From Altererythrobacter sp. (GTDB lineage: Bacteria; Pseudomonadota; Alphaproteobacteria; Sphingomonadales; Sphingomonadaceae), in assembly GCA_023299945.1 (NCBI GenBank), contig JALZVZ010000076.1, positions 1 through 15,568 of the forward strand: a DNA stretch of 15,568 nucleotides, written 5' to 3'. Every line of letters starts with the position of its first letter. The stretch's first letter is position 1. Positions 7,386 through 14,783 of this stretch are shown here, one piece after another. The notes below the pieces were generated by a model. That model was not told the DNA's origin and did no database searches. It was given only the letters and a program-made list of their open reading frames with translations. The translations under genes were made by a program, and so were the position numbers.

Positions 7386-8333
7386 CTAAGCCGCCAATTC
7401 CTGCGTTCTGAACTGCGCAAAATACTGCGCCATTGCATCGGCAGCCTTGTCGCTCAGCGCGATAAAAGCACGGCGTTTGTCGCTCTCATCCTCTGTGCGC
7501 TCAAACAAACCAACCTCCACCATCTGCTTGACCCAGCGCAGTGCAGTGGTTGCTGGCACGCCAGAGGCAATGCATAGTGACGTCACCGAGACAGCCTGAT
7601 GTTCTGCCCGTGATGCCGTCAAATCCAGCAACATATCCCACGCCGGATCACCAAACAGCGCGCCGTCGAAAAACCGCATGCGCGCCTGGCGTTGGCGAAT
7701 AACTTGGCGCACATGTTGCGGATCGGGTAGCGCAGGCTTCTCCGCCCCTGCCAAACCAGTGCCCTCATTGATGTTGGTGACAGAGGCCATGCCCTTCAGC
7801 CCTGTGCTTTGCGCCATTCCATCATCTTCCAACCGCTGCGCCAAGGCATCAACCTGCTGCGAAAGACGCAGCAAGCTCAAGCGTTCATCATCGGACATTT
7901 CGCGCAGTTTGGATGTTCTGCCAGCATTGGCAGCTCGCGCCACCGCAACCAAAGTTTCCGCCCGCGTTGGATCGATTAAAATCTGCGGATCGGTTTGGTC
8001 CAGCGATGCAAATACCCCATCAAGTTGGTCGAGAGAGCATGTCACCAGCACTTGCACTGGCAGCCTCGCCAATTCCATGTCGAGCTGCGCCAAGCGCGCC
8101 ATTCCAGCGGTGCCAATATGTTCGCAATCGAGCAATAGGACATCGCCCGAAGCCTCAAACCCATCACTGGAGAGCAATTCTTCTAGCTGAATACTCTCAC
8201 TGATACGGTAATCCGCACGGCGTAAAGCGTCGCCCAAGCGGCCACGTTCCGCAGCATTGTCGTGGACAATGTCCACACTGACTTGGATCGCATCGGATCC
8301 GCTATCAGCATAGGAGAAATCATTATGGCCCAT
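7386..8333 (-). CDS. MarR-like winged-helix regulator with degenerate receiver-like N-terminus
   Basis: A 315-residue predicted transcription regulator. Residues 15-135 have the strand/helix rhythm of a response-regulator receiver: DVLLLD with Asp69 in the phospho-acceptor place, VLVTCS with Thr98, and ILIDP where the conserved Lys should be (Asp121). The acidic pair near strand 1 is unclear, so this is probably a pseudo-receiver. A helical, charged linker or coiled coil (about 148-172) follows. The C-terminal winged helix (about 222-308) has FGDPAWDMLLDL, then VSVTSLCIASGVPATTALRW as the recognition region and a wing EDESDKRRAFIALSDKA. Start ATG 8333 has a purine-rich AGAGGGGG about nine bases upstream. 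The target genes are unknown; dyads in its own promoter suggest autoregulation. Confidence 0.82.
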   Translation of the reverse strand: MGHNDFSYADSGSDAIQVSVDIVHDNAAERGRLGDALRRADYRISESIQLEELLSSDGFEASGDVLLLDCEHIGTAGMARLAQLDMELARLPVQVLVTCSLDQLDGVFASLDQTDPQILIDPTRAETLVAVARAANAGRTSKLREMSDDERLSLLRLSQQVDALAQRLEDDGMAQSTGLKGMASVTNINEGTGLAGAEKPALPDPQHVRQVIRQRQARMRFFDGALFGDPAWDMLLDLTASRAEHQAVSVTSLCIASGVPATTALRWVKQMVEVGLFERTEDESDKRRAFIALSDKAADAMAQYFAQFRTQELAA

Positions 8334-8350
8334 AGAATCATACCCCCTCT

Positions 8351-8415
8351 TTACTAGGAATATGATTAGAACGTAGTAATACTAAGTCAATGACCCAGAA
8401 TTATTACTTATAATA
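8351..8415. promoter_or_regulatory. Promoter region of the MarR-like regulator with dyad operators
   Basis: On the minus strand a TTGACT -35-like box (plus 8385-8390) faces the regulator gene. No strong -10 can be picked. Overlapping it is the dyad TAGTA-A-TACTA (8374-8384), extendable to 8371-8387 with seven of eight pairs matching. A second AT-rich dyad, TATTA-CTTA-TAATA, lies at 8402-8415. Related TTACTA words occur at 8351, 8379 (as ATACTA), 8404 (as TTACTT) and 8435, about 25-31 bases apart. The stretch is markedly AT-rich compared with its surroundings. Operator function, most simply autoregulation, is an inference. Confidence 0.5.
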
Positions 8416-8423
8416 TTCAGAAT

Positions 8424-9032
8424 TTAGCGTTGAATTACTATAGTTGTACCATCTGGAATTAAGCGCCAAAGCTCCGTTATCTCTTCGTTTGTAAGAGCAA
8501 TACAGCCATCAGTCCAATCCCCGCGCATACGCCCATAATTCATGCCATTGGGTTGGCCATGGATATAGATGTCGCCACCGGGCGACCGCCCCCATTGCCG
8601 CGCAAAGGCACGGTCGTTGGCATTGGGATAGGAAATGCGCAGCGAGAGATAATAAGAGCTCTGCGGGTTCCTCAGATCAATCGTGTAGCGGCCCTCTGGC
8701 GTGCGCTCATCGCCTTGAAATTGCTTATGACCCATGGGAACATCGCCGAATTGTAGGCCATAAAATGTGCGCAAGACATTACCGCGCTGGAACACGGTGA
8801 GCGTGCGATCGGATTTGTCGACCACCACATAATCACCGCGCGCCTGCTCTTCGTCAGGCACAGACCGGTAGGCATAACGTTCTGGCGCAAAAGGCACGGC
8901 CGTATTCACACCAATATTGGAGGAGTTTTCCGGCTTAGGCGCAGAACATGCCCCGAGCCCCAACATAGCGGTAAAGCCCAAGATCAGGGCGGCGATACGG
9001 GCAGAGCCCGCTGTAAGAGGACCTATTTCCAT
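8424..9032 (-). CDS. YkuD-type L,D-transpeptidase lipoprotein
   Basis: A 202-residue envelope protein. The N-terminus MEIGPLTAGSARIAALILGF runs into TAMLGLGAC, a lipobox with lipidated Cys29. The YkuD domain covers about residues 66-202, from YVVVDKSDRTLTVF through the active-site part DIYIHGQPNG (His158) and DWTDGCIALTNEE (Cys177). The signature here is TDGCIAL rather than the common SHGCIRL; this variant occurs in a recognised group of proteobacterial YkuD proteins. Family members form or edit peptidoglycan or lipoprotein cross-links through the Cys. Start: the frame extends to a TTG at 9125 overlapping purA's end, but ATG 9032 places the lipoprotein signal correctly. It lies downstream of purA, 89 bases away, and may be transcribed separately. 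Confidence 0.9.
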   Translation of the reverse strand: MEIGPLTAGSARIAALILGFTAMLGLGACSAPKPENSSNIGVNTAVPFAPERYAYRSVPDEEQARGDYVVVDKSDRTLTVFQRGNVLRTFYGLQFGDVPMGHKQFQGDERTPEGRYTIDLRNPQSSYYLSLRISYPNANDRAFARQWGRSPGGDIYIHGQPNGMNYGRMRGDWTDGCIALTNEEITELWRLIPDGTTIVIQR

Positions 9033-9067
9033 ATGAAAAACGTTATCGCCCCTCCCGCTGTCCTGCA

Positions 9068-9097
9068 ATTGGGATGATTCCCTAGTCCAATTTTGGA
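9068..9097. promoter_or_regulatory. Inverted repeats upstream of the L,D-transpeptidase
   Basis: AATTGG (9068-9073) and CCAATT (9087-9092) form an inverted repeat with GGGA/TCCC nested inside. TCCAA-TT-TTGGA (9086-9097) is a second short dyad. They lie in the gap between the purA stop and the transpeptidase start. No T-run follows, so an operator or a processed 3' end is as likely as a terminator. Weak evidence. Confidence 0.3.
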
Positions 9098-9121
9098 GCA
9101 GCCTTGCAGAGCAATTTAAAC

Positions 9122-10420
<1,299 letters not shown>

Positions 10421-10422
10421 TC

Positions 10423-10439
10423 ATCCCCTGCCCGGGGAT
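10423..10439 (-). promoter_or_regulatory. Hairpin next to the purA ribosome-binding site
   Basis: ATCCCC and GGGGAT (plus 10423-10428 and 10434-10439) form a six-pair stem with a five-base loop. On the purA transcript its 3' arm runs straight into the ATGAGG ribosome-binding region, so it could modulate initiation. It lacks a T-run. Function is inferred from position alone. Confidence 0.35.
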
Positions 10440-10447
10440 CCTCAAAC

Positions 10448-10462
10448 GTCCTTCGACAGGAC
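10448..10462. repeat. Short hairpin of a common intergenic type
   Basis: GTCCT-TCGAC-AGGAC is a perfect five-pair stem. The wording CGTCCTTCGACAGG resembles the start of a palindromic intergenic element frequent in alphaproteobacteria (from memory); here its second half diverges, so it may be a decayed copy. Confidence 0.35.
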
Positions 10463-10484
10463 TCGACGTGGGGGATTTGATGGA

Positions 10485-10510
10485 GACAGCGCAATCATGA
10501 TGGCGCTCTC
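10485..10510. promoter_or_regulatory. Strong dyad-symmetric operator candidate upstream of purA
   Basis: AGCGCAATCATGATGGCGCT (10488-10507) reads almost the same on both strands, with only one mismatched pair and no loop. With two flanking pairs the dyad spans 10485-10510 and matches at 11 of 13 pairs. It sits 74 bases upstream of the purA start in the hisZ-purA gap. Spacer-free symmetry of this length suggests a homodimeric regulator site rather than a terminator, and no T-run follows. The regulator is unknown. Confidence 0.5.
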
Positions 10511-10558
10511 AAATGTGCGTCTTCGAGTTAGCGCGCAGCCGAGCGAGTCGCAAGCCGA

Positions 10559-11677
10559 TCAAAGCGGTTTTGGCGTATTACCCTCAAGAACATGGGTCGC
10601 GCCGAGTTTTTGTGCATCCTCGCCTTCGGCCAGTGCAGCAATTGTGCGCCAGCCGCTTTCACGCATACTCGCGGCAATCGCGCGGTCATGGCCCAATGGC
10701 AGATACAGCGTATCGCGCTTGTCTGGTTCGCTTGCGCCTGATGCCATGCGGTCAGCGTAAAGCGTAAATCCGCTCGCCGCCTCTTCGCTGCCAGCGATCT
10801 TGTAGGTTCCGCCGCGCCCAACTGCGCCCAGCACGCCTTCTGCATAGAGGGTAAAACCGAACCAGCTTTGATATTCAAAACCGTGCCGCTCTGTCGGGTC
10901 GAGCGTGATGCGCACATCATCGCTTAAAGTGGCCGCGATTTCTTCCAAGCCTGCGATCCGGCTGGCCAAGGTGCCGCCCGCATCGATTGCGCGCAGCTTG
11001 GGCAATGCGTCGTCAAAAGCGCCCGTGGCATAAAGCAGCGGCAAATACGCCTCTCCGCCCACTGCCTTCAGTCCGCCTGCATCCTTTGTATCCAGCTCGC
11101 GCCGCACAGCATCCACTTGAGCCGCGTCCAGAGGCATGGCGTGCGCTGATAAAGTATCGACCAAATCGGGAAGAGTGAAATCCACCGAAATGCCGGTAAG
11201 CCCAGCGGCCTTCAAAGCCTCCACCGCGACACAGACAATCTCGCTGGCAGCGCGTGCAGTGTCTGCGCCAATAAGCTCAGCGCCCAATTGCAAACGCTCT
11301 CGCGCGGGATCGAGTTGATCGGCGGCAATCACCGCTGTATCGCCGCAATAGGCTAGGCGCAGAGGGCGCGCAGCGCCCGCCATGCTGGTTGCGGCAATGC
11401 GCCCAATTTGCGGGGTAATATCAGATCGCAAAGCCAATGTGCGCAGGCTGGCAGGATCGGTGAAACGGAACATCCGCCGCGCTTCATTTCCTGTTTGACC
11501 TGCCCCCATCCGTCCGGCGAGCGATTTTTCAAACTCCACCAGAGGCGGACGGACCCGGTCATAGCCTTGGCCCGTGAGCACATCCAATGCGGCCCGCATG
11601 GCATGGGTGATACGCGCCGCATCAGCGGGCAATTGGTCTTGCAGACCGATGGGCAGGAGATCGTCAGGTTTGGTCAT
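10559..11677 (-). CDS. hisZ: ATP phosphoribosyltransferase regulatory subunit
   Basis: A 372-residue paralogue of histidyl-tRNA synthetase that lacks tRNA charging and instead binds the short form of HisG, conferring catalytic competence and histidine feedback in the first step of histidine synthesis. Evidence: a class II synthetase core with the RPPLVEFEKSL start, a motif-2-like segment LALRSDITPQIGR (81-93), RERLQLGAELIG (126-137), and a C-terminal EYQSWFGFTLYAEG followed by GRGGTYK. It is shorter than a true HisRS because the anticodon-binding domain is missing. The start has AGAAGG five to six bases upstream (minus strand). It lies 42 bases after serA. No hisG is in the window. Confidence 0.93.
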   Translation of the reverse strand: MTKPDDLLPIGLQDQLPADAARITHAMRAALDVLTGQGYDRVRPPLVEFEKSLAGRMGAGQTGNEARRMFRFTDPASLRTLALRSDITPQIGRIAATSMAGAARPLRLAYCGDTAVIAADQLDPARERLQLGAELIGADTARAASEIVCVAVEALKAAGLTGISVDFTLPDLVDTLSAHAMPLDAAQVDAVRRELDTKDAGGLKAVGGEAYLPLLYATGAFDDALPKLRAIDAGGTLASRIAGLEEIAATLSDDVRITLDPTERHGFEYQSWFGFTLYAEGVLGAVGRGGTYKIAGSEEAASGFTLYADRMASGASEPDKRDTLYLPLGHDRAIAASMRESGWRTIAALAEGEDAQKLGATHVLEGNTPKPL

Positions 11678-11719
11678 TTTGGCCTTCTTAACTGAAGATA
11701 TCCCCTGCCCTATCGCACA

Positions 11720-13303
11720 TCAAAATTCCAGCGCTTTGACCGTTTTGACGCCTTCGAGCTTTTCAGCCTCGGTGACAACTTCGGCACTGATCGCTTGATC
11801 CACGCTGAGCAGCAGCACAGCCTCGCCGCCAGCATCACGCCGCCCGAGGTTGAACGTGCCAATGTTAATGCCGTGGTTTCCAAGCATAGTCCCGATGCGG
11901 CCAATGAAGCCCGGCTTATCGTCATTGACAATATAGAGCATGTGGCCCGCCAAATCGGCCTCAATACCAATGCCGAAAATCTCAACCAGACGCGGCGCAT
12001 CATTGCCGAACAAAGTGCCTGCAACGGACCGGTCGCCTTGGCTGGTGGCGACAGTAACGCGGATCAGCGTGTTATAAGCGCCATCGTGATCGTGACGCAC
12101 TTCGCTGACCTTGAGGCCGCGCTCTTTTGCCAAATAAGGCGCATTGACCATATTCACCGTGTCGGAATAACGGCGCATAACGCCCGCCAGAACCGCGCCA
12201 GTGATCGGCTTGCCGTTAAGCTGAGCAGCCGCACCCTCGCGCTCAATGCTGATCTCGGTCAGATTGCCATGCGCCAGCTGGCCGACAAGGCTGCCAATTT
12301 TTTCCGCCAATGCCATGTATGGCTTCAGTTTAGGCGCTTCTTCTGCGGAGAGCGACGGCATATTCAGCGCATTGGTTACGCCGCCATTCACGAGAAAATC
12401 GGCCATTTGTTCCGCTACTTGTAGCGCAACATTGACCTGCGCCTCTGTCGTGGATGCGCCCAGATGCGGGGTGCAGATAAAGTTAGGCGCGCCGAACAAA
12501 GCGTTTTCCTTCGCAGGCTCTTCCGCAAACACATCCAATGCCGCGCCTGCAACATGCCCGCTTTCAAGGCAATCTTTCAGCGCCGCCTCATCGATCAATC
12601 CGCCGCGCGCACAATTAACAATGCGAATGCCCGGCTTGGCATTTTCAAGCCGCTCGCGGTTCAAAATATTGCGCGTTTGATCGGTCAGTGGCGTGTGCAG
12701 CGAAACAAAATCAGCGCGGCTGAGCAGCGTATCCAAATCAACCTTTTCAATGCCAAGCTCGATCGCGCGTTCTTCTGTCAAGAAAGGATCATAAGCGATC
12801 ACTTTCATTTTGAGGCCCAGCGCGCGGCTGGCAACGATACCGCCAATATTGCCCGCACCAATCAGGCCAAGCGTTTTGCCCGTGACTTCGACGCCCATGA
12901 AATCTTTCTTGGGCCATTCACCGGCCTGCGTGCGGGTGTTCGCCGCAGGGATTTGGCGAGCAAGCGCCATAATCATCGCAATCGCATGCTCTGCTGTTGT
13001 GATCGAATTGCCGAACGGCGTGTTCATCACAACCACGCCCTGTCCGCTGGCGGTGGGGATATCGACATTGTCGACGCCAATGCCTGCGCGGCCAATGACT
13101 TTAAGATTGGTTGCCGCGGCCAAAACTGCCGGTGTGACAGTGGTGGAGCTGCGGATCGCAAGGCCGTGATAATCGCCAATACGCGCGATCAATTCTTCCG
13201 GTGTTTCGCCGGTGATAACATCAACATCGCAGCCGCGCTCTTCGAAAATACGCGCTGCATTGGGGTCCATTTTGTCGGAGATAAGTACTTTGGGTTTGGT
13301 CAT
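11720..13303 (-). CDS. serA: D-3-phosphoglycerate dehydrogenase
   Basis: A 527-residue long-form enzyme oxidising 3-phosphoglycerate to 3-phosphohydroxypyruvate with NAD, the first step of serine synthesis. The catalytic domain includes GRAGIGVDNVD (71-81). The nucleotide loop LIGAGNIGG lies around 147-155, and the active-site triad is Arg233 (NCARGG), Glu262 (EEP) and His280 (PHLGAS). An intervening domain (about 320-450) and a C-terminal ACT domain (about 454-527, starting HMLYIVNDDKPGFIG) indicate allosteric control, usually by serine. The start at 13303 is preceded by AAGGA about eight bases upstream (minus strand). It is the second gene after serC, separated by 96 bases with hairpins. 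Confidence 0.98.
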   Translation of the reverse strand: MTKPKVLISDKMDPNAARIFEERGCDVDVITGETPEELIARIGDYHGLAIRSSTTVTPAVLAAATNLKVIGRAGIGVDNVDIPTASGQGVVVMNTPFGNSITTAEHAIAMIMALARQIPAANTRTQAGEWPKKDFMGVEVTGKTLGLIGAGNIGGIVASRALGLKMKVIAYDPFLTEERAIELGIEKVDLDTLLSRADFVSLHTPLTDQTRNILNRERLENAKPGIRIVNCARGGLIDEAALKDCLESGHVAGAALDVFAEEPAKENALFGAPNFICTPHLGASTTEAQVNVALQVAEQMADFLVNGGVTNALNMPSLSAEEAPKLKPYMALAEKIGSLVGQLAHGNLTEISIEREGAAAQLNGKPITGAVLAGVMRRYSDTVNMVNAPYLAKERGLKVSEVRHDHDGAYNTLIRVTVATSQGDRSVAGTLFGNDAPRLVEIFGIGIEADLAGHMLYIVNDDKPGFIGRIGTMLGNHGINIGTFNLGRRDAGGEAVLLLSVDQAISAEVVTEAEKLEGVKTVKALEF

Positions 13304-13323
13304 GTGAAATTCCTTTCCGCAGC

Positions 13324-13384
13324 CCAGCTATCGCGCTGGCTCGGGTAAATAGGGGTAAGGCGGCGGCCCGCAATGCAAGCCGCC
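13324..13384 (-). promoter_or_regulatory. Two hairpins in the serC-serA gap
   Basis: CCAGC-TATCGC-GCTGG (13324-13339) lies close to the serA ribosome-binding site, and GGCGGC/GCCGCC (13359-13364 with 13379-13384) lies just after the serC stop, in transcription order serC, GC-rich hairpin, second hairpin, serA. Neither has a T-run, so they could be RNA-processing or stabilising elements within the operon transcript rather than terminators. Confidence 0.35.
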
Positions 13385-13399
13385 CACCAAAATCAGCGC

Positions 13400-14587
13400 T
13401 TAGGCGTTTTGAAGTTCGGATTGCACTTGAGCAAAAGCCCATTCAATCCAAGGGAGCAGACGCGCAACGTCCTCTTGCTCCACCGTACCGCCACACCAAA
13501 TGCGCAATGAAGGCGGTGCATCGCGGTAGCCATTGAAGTCATAACCGACATCGCGCTCTTCGAGCATTTTGACGATCTTCTTTGGCACGGCCGCTTGATC
13601 GTCTGCTGACAGACCATCATACCATTCGCCGGTGAACTGCATGCAGACGCCGGTATTGGTGCGCTTGGCCGGATCGCTGACCATGTTTTTGAGCCAAGGC
13701 GTCGCCTCAATCCAATCGAGCACAGTCTTTGCATTGGCATCAGCGCGGGCAAACAGAGCTTTGCGTCCGCCCAGCCCTTGCGCCCATTCCAGCGCGGCGA
13801 TGTAATCTTCTGTTGCCAGCAGCGACGGCGTATTGATCGTTGCGCCTTCAAAAATGCTGCGATTGATTTTGCCATTTTTCTTCAGACGGAAGAGCTTAGG
13901 CAGGGGCCATTCAGGATCATAGCTTTCGATCCGTGCCACCGCTTTGGGCGAGAGGATCAACATGCCGTGCTGCGCTTCTGAGCCCATCACTTTTTGCCAG
14001 CTAAATGTCGTCGCATCCAGCTTGGCCCAATCCATTTCTTGAGCAAAAACGGCGCTGGTCGCATCATTGATTGTGATGCCCTTGCGCCCGGCTTGCAGCC
14101 AATCGGTGTTGGGGATTTTCGCGCCAGAAGTCGTGCCATTCCATGTGAATACAACGTCATTGTCTTGCGGAATGGAATGCAAATCTGGGATCTCGCCATA
14201 ATCGGCATCCAGCACTTGCAGTTCGGGCAATTTCAGCTGCTTTACCGCGTCTTGAATCCAGACATTGCCGAAGCTTTCCCATGCGGCGACGCTTGCAGGG
14301 CCTGCGCCCAGCATGGTCCACATCGCACATTCCAGCGCGCCTGTGTCCGAGGCGGGCATGATACCAACGAGGTAATCGTCAGGCACGCCCAGCATCTCTT
14401 TGGTCAGGTCGATCGCATATTTCAAACGCGATTTACCGATGGCGGAACGATGTGAGCGTCCCAGCGATTCGGTTTGTAATTTATCGAGAGACCAGCCTGG
14501 AAATTTCACGGTTGGACCGGAAGAAAATTGCGGACGGGTCGGTTTCAGGGTCGGTTCAACAGCCGCCCCAATATTTGCATTGGTCAT
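13400..14587 (-). CDS. serC: Phosphoserine aminotransferase, alphaproteobacterial/archaeal type
   Basis: A 395-residue PLP enzyme turning 3-phosphohydroxypyruvate and glutamate into phosphoserine, the second step of serine synthesis; SerA, the first, follows in the operon. The N-terminus FSSGPTVKFPGWSL and GRSHRSAIGKSRL (43-55) bind the substrate. PASDTGALECAMW (78-90) contacts PLP, INDATSAVFAQ (173-183) contains the pyridine-binding Asp, and TFSWQKVMGSEAQHG carries the PLP Lys199. The sequence follows the SerC subgroup found in alphaproteobacteria and some archaea rather than the E. coli type. Start ATG 14587 has AGGAG spaced eight bases upstream (minus strand), which can itself be hidden in a hairpin. 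No serB is nearby. Confidence 0.96.
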   Translation of the reverse strand: MTNANIGAAVEPTLKPTRPQFSSGPTVKFPGWSLDKLQTESLGRSHRSAIGKSRLKYAIDLTKEMLGVPDDYLVGIMPASDTGALECAMWTMLGAGPASVAAWESFGNVWIQDAVKQLKLPELQVLDADYGEIPDLHSIPQDNDVVFTWNGTTSGAKIPNTDWLQAGRKGITINDATSAVFAQEMDWAKLDATTFSWQKVMGSEAQHGMLILSPKAVARIESYDPEWPLPKLFRLKKNGKINRSIFEGATINTPSLLATEDYIAALEWAQGLGGRKALFARADANAKTVLDWIEATPWLKNMVSDPAKRTNTGVCMQFTGEWYDGLSADDQAAVPKKIVKMLEERDVGYDFNGYRDAPPSLRIWCGGTVEQEDVARLLPWIEWAFAQVQSELQNA

Positions 14588-14593
14588 TGTATT

Positions 14594-14648
14594 CTCTCCT
14601 TACAGAGAGCTCGCGCGGCGTTGGGACCGCGTGGCCCGAGGGCGTCAC
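14594..14648 (-). promoter_or_regulatory. Structured serC leader with a hairpin over the ribosome-binding site
   Basis: Reading toward serC, three consecutive stems can form: GTG-GCCC-GA-GGGC..CAC (plus 14631-14648), CGCGG/CCGCG with an eight-base loop (14614-14631; the two share base 14631), and CTCTC/GAGAG (14594-14598 with 14605-14609). The last stem and loop contain the AGGAG Shine-Dalgarno, so its formation would block initiation. A structured 'serC' RNA motif has been described upstream of serC-serA operons in alphaproteobacteria; whether this leader belongs to it cannot be decided by eye. Confidence 0.45.
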
Positions 14649-14657
14649 TAGAGATAC

Positions 14658-14678
14658 GCGGGCTTGAGTCAAGCGCGC
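14658..14678. promoter_or_regulatory. Dyad operator candidate overlapping the serC -35 box
   Basis: GCTTGA-G-TCAAGC (14662-14674) is a perfect 13-base dyad. With flanking GCG and CGC after one mismatch it spans 14658-14678 and matches at nine of ten pairs. On the minus strand its centre contains TTGACT, a good -35 box for serC; the -10 would fall near 14644-14650, but no strong match is visible. It lies between serC and the divergent glycosyltransferase, so it could serve either or both. Confidence 0.5.
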
Positions 14679-14783
14679 ATAGCTATTCTGATGACCAATC
14701 CATGGTACAAATCGCGCGACGCGCAAATTTTGCCGCTCTTTTCCTCGCCAATTGCACAAAGCCACTTTAAAGCATGGCGAATT

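Noticed and set aside
12464..13348. Long open frame (294 codons) on + opposite serA
   Set aside because: Antisense shadow of serA; no family features or initiation signal.
14691..14783. Possible 31-codon N-terminal extension of the glycosyltransferase from ATG 14691
   Set aside because: The frame is open, but there is no ribosome-binding site, the added residues do not resemble a GT4 N-terminus, and it is the normal place for a promoter.
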